DNA of 64,000 nucleotides from Methanocalculus chunghsingensis (GTDB taxonomy: Archaea > Halobacteriota > Methanomicrobia > Methanomicrobiales > Methanocorpusculaceae). Location: contig NZ_JWHL01000002.1 in assembly GCF_018132105.1 (NCBI RefSeq), positions 62,001-126,000 of the forward strand, read 5' to 3'. A program made the position numbers and the translations under genes. Below are positions 33,990-44,228 of the stretch, piece after piece. Below the pieces are notes generated by a model. That model saw only the letters and a program-made list of their open reading frames with translations, had not been told where the DNA came from and ran no database searches. Within the stretch, counting starts at the first letter, position 1. Each line of letters begins with the position of its first letter.

Positions 33990-35024
33990 ATGCTTCGTGG
34001 AGGATATCCTGATCGAAATGTGCTGCTGGTAACTGGTGCAATAATGGTAGCTGCCGCTATTTTTTTCTGGCAGCTGCTTGCAATAATCATCCTTGCAGGA
34101 ACACTTGCCGTTATTCTCCTCCCCATCCATCGTCAGCTGACCAGAGTCATTCATCCGGGGGTCTCCGCTCTCCTTATTGCAACCCTTGTCATCGTCTTCG
34201 TGACGACGGTGATCAGTTTCACTATAGCCGTCTTTTATACGAATTCTGCGTTAATCGAAGAGATTATTGACACGATTCTCCTCTGGCTGACCACACTCGG
34301 CGCGTCAGGAACGCCGACGGTTGGAGAGAGCGAACTCAACGACTGGATAATGCTCCAGATTAATAGTCTGACAACATGGGGGGTATCTCTCATCTATCGT
34401 GCGCCAAGGATTGTTTTGGACATTCTCATCTTCTTAATGGCACTAATGGCCTTCCTGTATAAAGGTGAGGAGATCTTTACCGAAACTATCAGTGCCCTTC
34501 CCGGCCGTCTCTCTTCAGGATTACGGGAGATATCAAAGACCGTTGTTGACACCCTCTATGCGATCTATGTTGTTCATGTGGTCACCGCTCTGATCACCTT
34601 CCTGCTTGCAATCCCATTCTTTTATGTCCTCGGCTACGATCATATCCTCTTCTATGCGACCATCGCGGCTATGTTCCAGCTGGTACCCATCCTTGGGCCA
34701 TCGCTTCTGATGCTCTTCCTTGGCATCTATGCGTTCTCGATGGGAGATTACCGGGGTGTTGCTCTGATCGGGCTTGTCGGCTATCCGGTCGTCTGCGCCC
34801 TCCCTGATCTCGTCTTCCGCCCCCTCATCATGGGCATGCGGGCGAGTATCAACCCGCTCCTGATGTGGATCGGTTTTTTTGGGGGGCTGGCTATCATGGG
34901 CATCATCGGTTTCATCCTTGGCCCTCTGATCATTGCGTTCGTCGTCTCGGGATACATGCTCCTGATACGTGAGTTGCAGATGGCGAAGAAGCAGGAAGCC
35001 CCGGATACCAATGAGGGATCCTGA
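33990..35024 (+). CDS. AI-2E family permease (PurR/TqsA-type)
   Basis: The 344-residue protein has about eight helices and the family's conserved YATIAAMFQLVPILGPSLLML and SINPLLMWIGFFGGLAIMGIIGFILGPL stretches. Members export small molecules or act as Na+/H+ antiporters. It has a TATA-like box at about 33953-33960 and is divergent from the Eha array. Confidence 0.85.
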   Translation: MLRGGYPDRNVLLVTGAIMVAAAIFFWQLLAIIILAGTLAVILLPIHRQLTRVIHPGVSALLIATLVIVFVTTVISFTIAVFYTNSALIEEIIDTILLWLTTLGASGTPTVGESELNDWIMLQINSLTTWGVSLIYRAPRIVLDILIFLMALMAFLYKGEEIFTETISALPGRLSSGLREISKTVVDTLYAIYVVHVVTALITFLLAIPFFYVLGYDHILFYATIAAMFQLVPILGPSLLMLFLGIYAFSMGDYRGVALIGLVGYPVVCALPDLVFRPLIMGMRASINPLLMWIGFFGGLAIMGIIGFILGPLIIAFVVSGYMLLIRELQMAKKQEAPDTNEGS

Positions 35025-35085
35025 GACCATTGAGAGAGGCAGAACCATTCCTCTATTTATTATCGGAGTGCCTATACTGATCAGC

Positions 35086-35150
35086 GCGAGGGTTGCCAAG
35101 CCAGGTTAAAGGCGCTGGGCTTAGGATTCAGTTCAAAATCCTTCGTGTAA
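35086..35150 (+). pseudogene. Truncated tRNA-Leu (UAG-type) copy
   Basis: The sequence starts GCGAGGGTTGCCAAGCC, close to the tRNA-Leu(GAG) at 9627. It continues through a D-arm and an anticodon hairpin CTGGG-CTTAGGA-TTCAG with anticodon TAG. After that it diverges: there is no T-arm and no matching 3' acceptor. An AT-rich box (CTATTTATTATC) precedes it as for a live tRNA. It sits 25 bases before the intact tRNA-Leu(UAG). Confidence 0.7.
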
Positions 35151-35174
35151 TTGATAGAAAATCTCAACTTATGG

Positions 35175-35258
35175 GCGAGAGTAGCCGAGTCGGTCAAAGG
35201 CGCTGGATTTAGGGTCCAGTCGTGTAGACGTTCGCAGGTTCGAATCCTGCCTCTCGCA
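35175..35258 (+). tRNA. tRNA-Leu (anticodon TAG)
   Basis: Acceptor arms GCGAGAG and CTCTCGC pair perfectly, followed by discriminator A. The anticodon stem-loop CTGGA-TTTAGGG-TCCAG gives TAG. A class II variable arm (CGTGTAGACG) and the TTCGAAT loop are intact. CCA is not encoded. Confidence 0.96.
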
Positions 35259-35278
35259 CTTAAAAAAAGTAATTAATT

Positions 35279-35485
35279 TTACTCATCGTTCTGCTCATCA
35301 ATCTCACTGATGATAACATACGGCCCCCTCTTCCGCAAACGGCCGGCACTCTTCTGGTCAATCTCCTCCCCATTATAGATGCCCCCGCCGGTCTTTTCAT
35401 CGTAGATGAGGACATCCCGGTACGTGCTGGTGGAGAGGGCTTTGATACGCTCGGTCCGGTCACGTTGCTCATCAGGGTGTATCAT
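35279..35485 (-). CDS. Small hypothetical protein
   Basis: A 68-residue charged protein beginning MIHPDEQRDRTERIKALS with a beta-like segment (TYRDVLIYDEKTGGGIYNG). There is no signal or membrane segment. I do not recognise it. Its position between tRNA-Leu and a rubredoxin-like gene says little about function. Confidence 0.5.
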   Translation of the reverse strand: MIHPDEQRDRTERIKALSTSTYRDVLIYDEKTGGGIYNGEEIDQKSAGRLRKRGPYVIISEIDEQNDE

Positions 35486-35510
35486 CGGGTCTCATCTCTC
35501 TCCAGGTATA

Positions 35511-35753
35511 TCATATTTCGTCCTTCTCTCTTCCACCATACATCCTGTCCATTCCGCATCTCCCATCATCTGGTTCGATCAGTACAAATGGCGAGTTCCC
35601 GGTGACAACGGGAACCCCGCAGACAGGGCAGGTATAGTCATCCGGGAGATCTTCAATTGGAGTCCCTGGCTCGATCCCCCGCATCGGATCTCCTCTCATC
35701 GGATCATAGATGAAACCGCAGACGATACACCGAAAAGAGAAGCATTCATCCAT
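35511..35753 (-). CDS. Rubredoxin-like protein with C-terminal extension
   Basis: The first 50 residues have the rubredoxin CxxCG...CxxCG metal site (CIVCGFIYD and CPVCGV) with the usual [15 protein letters not shown] connection, but the N-terminal Cys pair loop contains an insertion with a repeated DPMRG. The tail of about 25 residues is unique. It probably carries electrons in redox or oxidative stress reactions. Confidence 0.82.
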   Translation of the reverse strand: MDECFSFRCIVCGFIYDPMRGDPMRGIEPGTPIEDLPDDYTCPVCGVPVVTGNSPFVLIEPDDGRCGMDRMYGGREKDEI

Positions 35754-35832
35754 ACTCGTTTAGAGACGCCCTGGTTTATAATTCTACCCGTAAAAAAAAC
35801 TTGCAAAAATGCGTGTAAAATGGATTTACCCC

Positions 35833-37488
35833 TTATTCAGGGAAGCCGATCACTTCCCGGCCAGTGATCCCATCAAGGAACAGACGCCGGTTGCCTGCAC
35901 CTGTGGCAATGGTTGCCTCATAGACCGGATAGAATATTGTCTTAAACCGGGTGATCTCCGCCGATGGTTCAAGTCCTTTGAGGATTTTCCGGAGCTCGTC
36001 TTCGGTTATCACCGGGTTTCGTGACTCACCTGAGAGGGGAATGAGTTTCTGCCGGAATGTCTGGTGGAGTCCTGAGAGTTTTGGAATGGGATGTGCGAGG
36101 AGTGGCACAAAGACGGTTGCGCCTTCCTCCGATTTCATTGTGGTGATCAGTTTCTGTTTCAGAAGGAGCTTGATCCCTTTCTTGACACGGGCCGGCCCAA
36201 GCACCGTCTCTGCCTCGATCTCGAGATCGGTCAGACCGGCTGGCGAAAGTACCGAGAGGATTGAGACAGCGGTTTCATCAAGACCGATAAGCTCCCGAAA
36301 TCCGGGATGAATACGAAGTCCGTCACCGGGATCAACTCTCTCCCCGTGGAACCCCTCAAGGATAAACGAACTCTTCCTCGTCGTCTTCTTCAGGATCCCC
36401 CCGAGATACTTCACTTCAACAATGATAAGAGGCCAGTACATCCGCTCAAATACGGTTATTCTCTCAAGATACCTCCGGCTCCAGAAACTTCTTTTACAGA
36501 AGCCCTGGGCAATACGGAGCGCTTCATCCCGCTCAATTAGTGTCGGTACAGCAGATCCGGTATCGTCTTCTTCAATAGGAGTACCCGATCGGATCCGGGT
36601 AGCATCGTCCTCTTCTTCATTCCTTTCCAGAAGGTCTATCTCCGCTTTCCTCCCCTTCTTCTCACCCTCTGGTGCTTCAACCGGGTTCTCTTCTGGTATC
36701 ATCTGAGGTGATGGGCGAACCGTGGAGATCTGAGGGGTAACTCCCCTGTGTTTCGTCTCACGGCCTCCAAATTTCATCATCACCTTCTCCCGTACCAGAC
36801 CTCCCATGACAAAGAACTGGCCAGGTTCAAGGGTGATCAGCTCCTCGACCTCTTTTCTGGCGTTAAAGAAGTGGGCAACCGCTTTTAAATCGTTGTCAAT
36901 GGTGAGCTTTCCGATGATCTGGTTATTGCACTGGCTCAGCACGTTCTTCTGGACGAGTGACGGACGCTGGGTGGCAACGAGGAGGCCGAGACCCCGCTTC
37001 CTTCCACGTCGTGAGATCTCTTCGATCATCTTGATCGAGTCCCGCGACTGGGGGATGAACTTGTCTGCCTCCTCGACAATGAGAAGAAACGGTTTCCTCA
37101 GCTCAGATTCAAGCTCGTAGAGGATATTCACAAGAGCAGTTGCCTTCGCCCGCATATCGACCTCTGATACATCAAAGATAACCTGCCGGGAGGATACAAT
37201 CGCATCCCGCATAACCGGGTAAAGATCCACCGTCTCGATATCGAAGTCGCAGTCCTCATCCGATCCAATCCAGATGATCGGGAACCGGTCCTTGAGCGAG
37301 AAGTACTCACCCTCGGTATCGATCAGGCAGAACCCGATATAACTCTTACACAGATGCTCACAGAGGACAGCAATCCCCCAGCTCTTCCCGGCTCCGGACT
37401 GGGCGATGACACATGTCCGGCCGGTGACAACCTCCTGTGCACTGATCCCAAGATCACGATCCCCGATTCGTCCTACACCCAGATCCAT
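35833..37488 (-). CDS. HerA-like ATP-binding protein (DUF87)
   Basis: The 551-residue protein has a P-loop AQSGAGKSW near residue 30, a Walker B LLIVEEADKF, and the HerA/FtsK-like ATQRPSLVQKNVLSQCNN sensor stretch. A disordered acidic middle follows (about 275-325) and a C-terminal half without nuclease motifs. HerA-like ATPases pump DNA, often with a NurA nuclease, but neither NurA nor Mre11/Rad50 is next to it. Confidence 0.82.
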   Translation of the reverse strand: MDLGVGRIGDRDLGISAQEVVTGRTCVIAQSGAGKSWGIAVLCEHLCKSYIGFCLIDTEGEYFSLKDRFPIIWIGSDEDCDFDIETVDLYPVMRDAIVSSRQVIFDVSEVDMRAKATALVNILYELESELRKPFLLIVEEADKFIPQSRDSIKMIEEISRRGRKRGLGLLVATQRPSLVQKNVLSQCNNQIIGKLTIDNDLKAVAHFFNARKEVEELITLEPGQFFVMGGLVREKVMMKFGGRETKHRGVTPQISTVRPSPQMIPEENPVEAPEGEKKGRKAEIDLLERNEEEDDATRIRSGTPIEEDDTGSAVPTLIERDEALRIAQGFCKRSFWSRRYLERITVFERMYWPLIIVEVKYLGGILKKTTRKSSFILEGFHGERVDPGDGLRIHPGFRELIGLDETAVSILSVLSPAGLTDLEIEAETVLGPARVKKGIKLLLKQKLITTMKSEEGATVFVPLLAHPIPKLSGLHQTFRQKLIPLSGESRNPVITEDELRKILKGLEPSAEITRFKTIFYPVYEATIATGAGNRRLFLDGITGREVIGFPE

Positions 37489-37581
37489 TCTCTCTACAAA
37501 GAATGGATGGATTGCGTGTTATAATTTGGGGATGGATCATGGAGAGAACACGCTTATCTGGTTGCAGTCCAATCGATCAAT

Positions 37582-38769
37582 ATGGCGATCGTCATCGGAT
37601 CCGGTGCCGGGGGTGCAACTATGGCTAAAGCACTCTCCGAATCCGGGCATGACGTACTGATCATCGAGCGGGGACCTGCCGTCTCCGGAAGTGATGCATA
37701 TCTGCAGTATGCAAACGTCGATGCAGGAATACGGCTTATGAGGGCGTTCTGTCTCGGCGGCACCACGATGGTCTCAGGTGGAAATGCCCTCCGCTGCCTT
37801 GAAGAGGAGATGAAGGGGTATGGTATCGATCTCTCCACGTATTATGCCGCTATTGAGGATGAGCTTGGAGTCAAACCGCTCCCGGATCACCTCATCGGCC
37901 CGGGAACCCGTCGCCTCATGGAGCATGCCATTGATCTCGGATATCCGGTCTCCAGAATGCCGAAATTCATCGATCCTGATCGTTGCTGTATGGACGGACT
38001 CTGTGCATTTGGCTGCCCCACCGATGCACGTTGGTCGGCTCTCTCTTTTATCCTGGATGCCAGGGCGAATGGAGCAGAGGTGGTCACAGGGCAGACTGTC
38101 GATGAGATTATCGTTCGTCATGGCGAGGCTGCTGGTGTCAGGTCAGGATCGAGGATATATCAGGACGATCTCGTCATCCTTGCAGCCGGGGCGCTCGAGA
38201 CACCACGGTTCCTTCAGCAGCTCTCTCTCCCGACAACCCCGCTCTTTGCGGACACGTTCGTCTCAGTCGGAGGGGTCTTGCCGGGTATTGGGATGAACAA
38301 GGATGTTCCGATGGGATTTTATATCCCGTACGACGGAGGAATTATCCTCCCTCACTATTCCCGTCCGTTTCAGTCTCTCCTCAACGAGGCAGGATTCTCC
38401 GTGGCTGAAGAGGATATCATCGGGATGATGGTGAAGATCAGGGATGACGATGATGGATCGGTTGGCGAGGTGATCAGAAAAGGGGTGACTGTCGGGGATG
38501 CAGAACGGCTCATTGATGGTGCCACCCATGCAACTGCGCTCCTTACCGGTGCAGGTGTTGATCCACGGACACTCGTCTCTGCACCGCTTCGGGGATCACA
38601 TCCGTGCGGAACGGCACGGATTGGTGTCTCGGTGGATACGAATCTTGAGACTACAATTCCCGGACTTTATGTGACAGATGCCTCTGTCCTTCCAGAAGCT
38701 CCCGGATCTCCACCGATCCTTGCAATCATCGCTCTTGCACGGTATGCAGCGGATCGGATAGGGAGATAA
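37582..38769 (+). CDS. GMC-type FAD oxidoreductase
   Basis: The 395-residue protein begins with an FAD-binding GSGAGGATMAKAL loop. It has ALETPRF typical of GMC flavoproteins and ends with HPCGTARIG and a PGSPPILAIIALARYAADRIG segment. A CCMDGLCAFGCPTDARWS cysteine-rich loop is present. The substrate is not known; related archaeal proteins act on alcohols or sugars. Confidence 0.84.
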   Translation: MAIVIGSGAGGATMAKALSESGHDVLIIERGPAVSGSDAYLQYANVDAGIRLMRAFCLGGTTMVSGGNALRCLEEEMKGYGIDLSTYYAAIEDELGVKPLPDHLIGPGTRRLMEHAIDLGYPVSRMPKFIDPDRCCMDGLCAFGCPTDARWSALSFILDARANGAEVVTGQTVDEIIVRHGEAAGVRSGSRIYQDDLVILAAGALETPRFLQQLSLPTTPLFADTFVSVGGVLPGIGMNKDVPMGFYIPYDGGIILPHYSRPFQSLLNEAGFSVAEEDIIGMMVKIRDDDDGSVGEVIRKGVTVGDAERLIDGATHATALLTGAGVDPRTLVSAPLRGSHPCGTARIGVSVDTNLETTIPGLYVTDASVLPEAPGSPPILAIIALARYAADRIGR

Positions 38770-38776
38770 AAAAGGA

Positions 38777-40054
38777 TCAGAGGTATTCCTGATCATTCAT
38801 ATATGGCCGGAGAATCTCAGGGATGATGACCGATCCATCCTCCTGCTGATAGTTTTCAAGGATAGCCCGCATCGTTCGTGAGGTTGCAACCTCAGTCGAG
38901 TTCAGGGTATGGATGTGGTGCTTCATCTCAAAGTTTGATGGATCACGCATCCGCATCCCAAGCCGCACTGCCTGGTATGAGGTGCAGTTTGAACATGAGA
39001 CGACTTCCCGATATGCCTCTTCACGCGGCATCCAGACCTCGATATCATACTTCTTGGCGGCCACCGTCCCGATATCGCCGGTGCAAATCAGAACGACCTG
39101 ATAGGGCAGGCCGAGGTTGGTGTACAGTTCTTCAGCATTTGCGAGGAGTTCCTCATGGATTCCGGCAGAGTCTTCGGGTTTGCAGAAGACGAACTGTTCA
39201 ACTTTATGGAACTGATGAACGCGAAAAAGCCCTTTTGTATCAATGCCATGGGATCCGATCTCCTTTCGGAAGCAGGGAGAGAGGCCGGCAAGGCGGAGAG
39301 GCAGATCCTTTTCTTCAAATATTTCATCCTGGAACATTGAACAGAGCGGATGTTCACTCGTTGCGATCAGGTAGGAGTCCATCCCGTCAATCTTATACAT
39401 CACATCCTCAAAGTCGCCGAGATCGGTCACACCTTCGTACGATTTTCTGTTCATCATGTATGGTGGGATGATAGGGGTGAAACCATTCCTCATCAGGAGA
39501 TCGATTGCATACCGCTGCAATGCCATATCAAGAAGAGCAAGATTGCCTAACAGATACGAAAACCCGGATCCCGATGTCCGTGCCGCCCGTTCAAAGTCTG
39601 CCCATCCCTTCTCAACAGCGAGCTGTCCATGATTTTTTAATTCAAAACCGAAGGTCTTTGGTGTTCCTTCACGCCGGATAACCTGGTTCTGGGAGTCATC
39701 CTCACCATAAGGAACCGATTCATCAAGGATATTTGGAAGGCGCATCAGGTAATATCTGACCTTCTCCTCTTCCTCCTCTTTGACGGCATCAAGCTCCTTG
39801 ATCCGTTCAGGAAGGGACTTTGCCTCCTCCAGAAGATTTTTTGTATCTCTTCCTGCCTTCCGCTCGGCATTAATCTCACGCGAGATCGAATTTCTCCTCT
39901 GACGAAGCGCATCGATCTCCACCTTTAGTTCACGTACCCGTTGATCCGAGGCGAGGAGATCATCGACCCATGCAAGGCGTGTGGTATCATTTCGCTTTCT
40001 GAGATCAGCTCTGACAATATCGGGATCTGCACGTACAAATTTTATATCAAGCAA
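38777..40054 (-). CDS. serS: Seryl-tRNA synthetase
   Basis: The 425-residue protein has the N-terminal coiled-coil arm (about 30-110, rich in E, K and R) and class II motif 2 (FRKEIGSHGIDTKGLFRVHQFHKVE). Motif 3 is also present (STEVATSRTMRAILENYQ with ILRPYM). This is the common SerRS type, not the rare methanogenic form. It is the terminal gene facing the GMC gene. Confidence 0.95.
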   Translation of the reverse strand: MLDIKFVRADPDIVRADLRKRNDTTRLAWVDDLLASDQRVRELKVEIDALRQRRNSISREINAERKAGRDTKNLLEEAKSLPERIKELDAVKEEEEEKVRYYLMRLPNILDESVPYGEDDSQNQVIRREGTPKTFGFELKNHGQLAVEKGWADFERAARTSGSGFSYLLGNLALLDMALQRYAIDLLMRNGFTPIIPPYMMNRKSYEGVTDLGDFEDVMYKIDGMDSYLIATSEHPLCSMFQDEIFEEKDLPLRLAGLSPCFRKEIGSHGIDTKGLFRVHQFHKVEQFVFCKPEDSAGIHEELLANAEELYTNLGLPYQVVLICTGDIGTVAAKKYDIEVWMPREEAYREVVSCSNCTSYQAVRLGMRMRDPSNFEMKHHIHTLNSTEVATSRTMRAILENYQQEDGSVIIPEILRPYMNDQEYL

Positions 40055-40199
40055 TTAGAACACCTTCATAGAATAGCTTCTCTATGATCTTTCTATCAGA
40101 GATGTTTATTTGTATTTACTGATAGATAGGATCTGCTTCAGAAGATGTTTGGGTAAATGCCAGCTGCGCATTGCAGGGGCGATGCGTTTAAAAAAAGAA

Positions 40200-40418
40200 T
40201 TAGAACCGGGGTTTCCGGTGCTTTGGGAGGCAGTCACGGCAGTACACTGGTCTGCCCTCCGTGGGCTTAAATGGTACTTCACACTCTTCACCACAGTCGG
40301 AACAGACTGCCTTAGTCATCTCACGAGGACCGTCAAAGCTTCTTGGGCCGCCGAAATTACCCCGGCCGCCAAAATTTCTTCCTTCCATTGTATTACTCAT
40401 GCAGTTTGAGTTCTGCAC
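40200..40418 (-). CDS. CxxC-x17-CxxC zinc-binding RGG-like protein, copy 1
   Basis: The 72-residue protein has a Gly/Arg-rich N-terminal stretch (GRNFGGRGNFGGPRSF) and a CSDCGEECEVPF...YCRDC zinc ribbon ending KHRKPRF. Such proteins are probably single-strand nucleic acid binders. It is nearly identical to the gene 393 bases upstream, with three amino-acid differences. The start ATG at 40418 is supported by identity starting there; an internal ATG (residue 11) is possible. Confidence 0.72.
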   Translation of the reverse strand: MQNSNCMSNTMEGRNFGGRGNFGGPRSFDGPREMTKAVCSDCGEECEVPFKPTEGRPVYCRDCLPKHRKPRF

Positions 40419-40592
40419 TATTATACATGGTCTTCAAGCTTAAAAGGTTACGCTTATATTCAAAAGCAATTGATTATAATGTACATGTGATTTATAATTC
40501 TTATGTGGGAAAATCGCTGTGTTCTGAAGGAATTTTTCGCTCTGAATCGCTATCAGGTATGGCGATTCAGGGTACGATAAACGAAAAAAGAA

Positions 40593-40811
40593 TTAGAACC
40601 GGGGTTTCCGGTGCTTTGGGAGGCAGTCACGGCAATATACTGGTCTGCCCTCCGTGGGCTTAAAGGGAACTTCACACTCTTCACCACAGTCGGAACAGAC
40701 TGCCTTTGACATCTCACGTGGACCATCAAATCTTCTTGGGCCGCCGAAGTTACCCCGGCCGCCAAAATTTCTTCCTTCCATTGTTTTACTCATGCAGTTT
40801 GAGTTCTGCAA
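40593..40811 (-). CDS. CxxC-x17-CxxC zinc-binding RGG-like protein, copy 2
   Basis: Same architecture as the copy at 40200-40418: Gly-rich N-terminus (GGRGNFGGPRRFD) and the CSDCGEECEVPF...YCRDC ribbon. The three differences are Lys for Asn at residue 9, Arg for Ser in the Gly region and Ser for Thr before the ribbon. The 393-base spacing between equal positions indicates tandem duplication. Each copy has its own upstream leader, which diverges. Confidence 0.72.
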   Translation of the reverse strand: MQNSNCMSKTMEGRNFGGRGNFGGPRRFDGPREMSKAVCSDCGEECEVPFKPTEGRPVYCRDCLPKHRKPRF

Positions 40812-40896
40812 AATACTATTGACTCTCCCAATATAAAAATACTATCTTGTTGACTAAATATTTCGTATGAAGGGATTAAGGGAGATCACAGGTGTT

Positions 40897-41202
40897 TCAT
40901 TTCTTTTTCATAAAGCGCTGTGCGGCGTCGGCAATCTCTCCGACCGCCTTCTGAAGCTCAGTGCCAATCTCGCGAGTCTTCGTCTCGATATGATCTCTCC
41001 CCTCTTCGGTCATGAAGAGTTTCTTGCCGAGGATCACAACACTCTCGATCGTCATATCGACGTTCGCTGAGGTTTTCTTAATCAGATCTTCAACCGTTGG
41101 TTGTTTCTCCTCTTCATTTGATGCTTCGGCCATTGGAGCCTCTTCTTCTTCAATAACATATCGTCCCCTGACAAAACGTCCTTTCCTCTCGTCTTCTGCC
41201 AT
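40897..41202 (-). CDS. Hypothetical charged protein
   Basis: A protein of about 101 residues from ATG 41202 (an open frame continues to 41250). It begins MAEDERKGRFVRGRYVIEEE, is rich in Glu and Lys, and has a helical segment (VDMTIESVVILGKKLFMTEEGRDHIETK). No signal is seen. It is not recognised. It follows the thioredoxin-domain gene on the same strand with about 60 bases between. Confidence 0.5.
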   Translation of the reverse strand: MAEDERKGRFVRGRYVIEEEEAPMAEASNEEEKQPTVEDLIKKTSANVDMTIESVVILGKKLFMTEEGRDHIETKTREIGTELQKAVGEIADAAQRFMKKK

Positions 41203-41265
41203 AATGCAATTTATGATACGATCGATGAAGAATGCTTCGGAATTACTCATCTTTCTCTATGGGGT

Positions 41266-43293
41266 CTATTCGGATTTCTCATGATAGTGAAATGCCATAT
41301 CCAGAACCTCTCTCAGTTCAACCGGATCGGTGACCCGTGGGAGGCAGGTTCCCTCATTGCAGGGGTATGCAACTGAATCTGAAGTACCTGTCTCGTATAC
41401 ATCGAGCTTTGGAGCTTTTCCCCGCAGAGCAGATATAAGATCCGGCGTGACAGGAAGCCATGTTGATAGTATGTTTCTCGTCTGGCCGAGTGCTGCCTTA
41501 AAGGGTGTTGCATCACCGGTGATCACAACATCAACAGCTGCCCCTGAATGGTGGAATGATGCACTGATTCCATGAATATGTGCAGTCGGATGGTGGAGGA
41601 AGGCAGCGGAGAGCTTCGTCTCCATAACACCGGCAGTCCAGGCAGCTCCAGTATTCCCGGTGATCCGGTTAAGGAGGTGGAGATTATGGAGCATCACAGC
41701 GTTTCCTGATGGTCCTCCTGCATCCTCGAGATCCCGTGTCCGGAAGAATGAACTCCCCTCCCTCTCAAACCAGAACCATCCCTTTTCCGGATTGAAAAAC
41801 TCTCTGTTCACCTCTTCTGTCAGGCGTAGTGCATCCTGGAGCGGCGCAGGCTCTCCAGTTGCCTGGTGAAGCATAATTGCTGCTGCTATCAGTTCAGCAT
41901 AGTCTGTAAGATTTGCCGATGTCGTGTTCACTCCGTTTATGCGACTGTGAAAGAGCTCGTCTCCGGAATCCTCGAGGATTACTGAGAGTCGCTGATAGCT
42001 CTCCAGCGCATCAGCGATCATCCCGGCATCTCCGAGGAGATGGCCTGCGCGGGCGAAGGCGGCGATCATCATCGCATTGATATCCAGAAGGATCTTCTCG
42101 TCACGAAAAGGTCGCACCCGTTCTTCTCTCTTCTCACGGAGCTTCGCCCTCACCCTTCTGAGCCGCTCAGGATCCGGATCAGATATAGTGAGCGAGAGTG
42201 GCGTCCGGATCCGGTCCCCGGCAGAACCGAGGAAGAGATCGGCTGCCCATGGTCCGTCCTCAGCATCGAGGGCGGATCGGATCTCTTCCTTTGACCAGAG
42301 ATAGAAGCCCCCCTCTTCCCCGCCGCTCTCGGCATCTTCAGCGGTGAAGAAGAGGCCGTCTTCGGATCTGAGATCGAATCTGACATACCCGGCTATTCGC
42401 TCTGCCTCGCCCTTCAGGAGGGGATCGCGGGTGACACGATAGCCTTCGGCAAATGCAGTGAGGAGGAGGGCCTGATCGGTTGCCATCTTCTCATAATGGG
42501 GGGTCGCCCACCCCTGGTCGGTTGCATAACGATGAAAACCACCGCCAATCTGATCGTTGATCCCTCCCATTCTCATTGCATGGAGTGTTTCAATCGCCAT
42601 CCTCGTAGCATCCGTTCGTCCGGTCACACCGGCATACCGGAGAAGGAACGAGATGATATGAGGTGTGGGGAACTTCGGTGCCGTTCCAAAACCCCCGTTT
42701 TCACGATCAAAGGATCCGGCAAGGGCGATATATGCCTCATCCGGAGCGCCTTTTAAGGAAGCAGGCTTCTCAGGAACCGGGATCTCCCCTCTGAGATGGG
42801 ACTGCACCGCCTCTTCGACCCGGAGTGACAGCCCTTCCGCCTCGTCACGGTTCTTCTGCCAGAGATCCCATATCCGGTCCAGTACCTGAAGAAGACCCGC
42901 ACGCCCATATTTCGGCAATTTCGGGATATACGTTCCGGCAAAGAATGGGCGCTTCTCAGGGGTGAGGACGAGGGTGAGTGGCCAGCCACCGGATCCGGTC
43001 ATCAGCTGGCATGCAAGCATCGCGATCCGATCAACCTCCGGCCGCTCCTCACGATCAACTTTTACCGCAATGAATCTCCCTTTCAGCGCTTCTGCCACCT
43101 TCTGATCCGAGAATGACTCCCGGTTCATCACATGGCACCAGTGGCAGGTGGAGTATCCGATAGAGAGGAAGATTGGGATGTCCCGGGCTTTCGCAATCTC
43201 AAATACCTCTTCTGAAAACGGGTGCCAGTCCACCGGATTATCTGCATGCTGGCGTAGGTAGGGACTCTTCTCATCACTCAGCCGGTTAGCCAT
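41266..43293 (-). CDS. DUF255 thioredoxin-domain protein (YyaL/SPATA20-like)
   Basis: The 675-residue protein starts at ATG 43293 ([24 protein letters not shown]). It has a thioredoxin-fold CxxC ([14 protein letters not shown]) and the large C-terminal (alpha/alpha)6-barrel typical of this family. Its role is unknown; relatives are linked to redox or sugar-epimerase-like activity. The frame extends further upstream to 43383 but overlaps the divergent lipoprotein gene. Confidence 0.85.
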   Translation of the reverse strand: MANRLSDEKSPYLRQHADNPVDWHPFSEEVFEIAKARDIPIFLSIGYSTCHWCHVMNRESFSDQKVAEALKGRFIAVKVDREERPEVDRIAMLACQLMTGSGGWPLTLVLTPEKRPFFAGTYIPKLPKYGRAGLLQVLDRIWDLWQKNRDEAEGLSLRVEEAVQSHLRGEIPVPEKPASLKGAPDEAYIALAGSFDRENGGFGTAPKFPTPHIISFLLRYAGVTGRTDATRMAIETLHAMRMGGINDQIGGGFHRYATDQGWATPHYEKMATDQALLLTAFAEGYRVTRDPLLKGEAERIAGYVRFDLRSEDGLFFTAEDAESGGEEGGFYLWSKEEIRSALDAEDGPWAADLFLGSAGDRIRTPLSLTISDPDPERLRRVRAKLREKREERVRPFRDEKILLDINAMMIAAFARAGHLLGDAGMIADALESYQRLSVILEDSGDELFHSRINGVNTTSANLTDYAELIAAAIMLHQATGEPAPLQDALRLTEEVNREFFNPEKGWFWFEREGSSFFRTRDLEDAGGPSGNAVMLHNLHLLNRITGNTGAAWTAGVMETKLSAAFLHHPTAHIHGISASFHHSGAAVDVVITGDATPFKAALGQTRNILSTWLPVTPDLISALRGKAPKLDVYETGTSDSVAYPCNEGTCLPRVTDPVELREVLDMAFHYHEKSE

Positions 43294-43376
43294 ACCTATG
43301 CTGGATGGTGAGGGACTATCAATCCTTGCCTCCGGAAAAGTATAGATGAGGTGAGACAAGAGTAATGCAGGTACAT

Positions 43377-44147
43377 ATGTCACAGAAAGCTACATTCTCT
43401 CTTCTCCTGCCTGCAGTGCTCCTTGCCGGGGCGTGTATCCTTGCAGGATGTGTCGATACCGGCACAATTGAATCACAATCTCCCACAGCCCCTGCACACG
43501 TCGGGAATGAAACAGAATTCCACTTTAGTGGTCAGGGAAATGCATCTGCTGATACACACCTTTCTGAAGGTCTCCATCTCCTGAAATTCCATGTCAAAAA
43601 ACCTGCTGGATCATATCCCGATGATTCGACAGTAGAGATCACGACTGAACAAGACGGATTTTTCATCAAAGGAAGTTTTACCGAGGGCGCGTATGAGGCT
43701 GCAGAGGATGACATCTGGTACAACTGGTCCCAGATTTTCGTGATAACAGAGACGGCAGATACCACCGTTGAGGTCAGACAGAAAGGAGACTGGTCTCTTA
43801 CCATCACTCCCTCGGTGATGATAAATGGTGTTCCCCCGCAGAGCTTTACCGGTGTCGGCAACGCAGCAACCCCGTTCTTCATGATCCCGGCCGGGGAATA
43901 CTCCTGTAAGATCACCATGGAAGAAGGAACTGTCATTGGCGCTCATCTTATCAGGTACGATGGCACGCTCCTGATGGAGAATGATCAGCAGGTGCCTCTG
44001 GCCATGCACGAGCTCCGCAATGAAAATTATGAACTCCAGGTCGGTAATTATACCTCAACACTTCCAGTGACCATCCACGATAGTGATAATTATCTCTTTA
44101 ACATCATCTCAGATGGCATCTGGTCGGTCACCATCTCTCCTGCATAA
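43377..44147 (+). CDS. Lipoprotein with two repeated beta domains
   Basis: The protein has a signal sequence and a lipobox ([11 protein letters not shown]) that would anchor it to the membrane by a lipidated Cys near residue 25. Two domains repeat the pattern F-x-G-x-GN (FSGQGNAS and FTGVGNAAT), each followed by beta strands (FHVKKPAG and ITMEEGTV). ATG at 43377 is preferred to 43365. Function unknown; no neighbour suggests one. Confidence 0.7.
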   Translation: MSQKATFSLLLPAVLLAGACILAGCVDTGTIESQSPTAPAHVGNETEFHFSGQGNASADTHLSEGLHLLKFHVKKPAGSYPDDSTVEITTEQDGFFIKGSFTEGAYEAAEDDIWYNWSQIFVITETADTTVEVRQKGDWSLTITPSVMINGVPPQSFTGVGNAATPFFMIPAGEYSCKITMEEGTVIGAHLIRYDGTLLMENDQQVPLAMHELRNENYELQVGNYTSTLPVTIHDSDNYLFNIISDGIWSVTISPA

Positions 44148-44228
44148 TGCAGGTTTTCTCTTTTCTTTTCTGTCTACCCGGTATTCTTCAGAATATTTCA
44201 TCATCATGAGGGGCTATATCAGGGGACT

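Noticed and set aside
34533-35099. Minus-strand frame of 188 codons opposite the AI-2E permease
   Set aside because: Low-complexity composition rich in D, H and R and complete overlap with the permease show it is a shadow.
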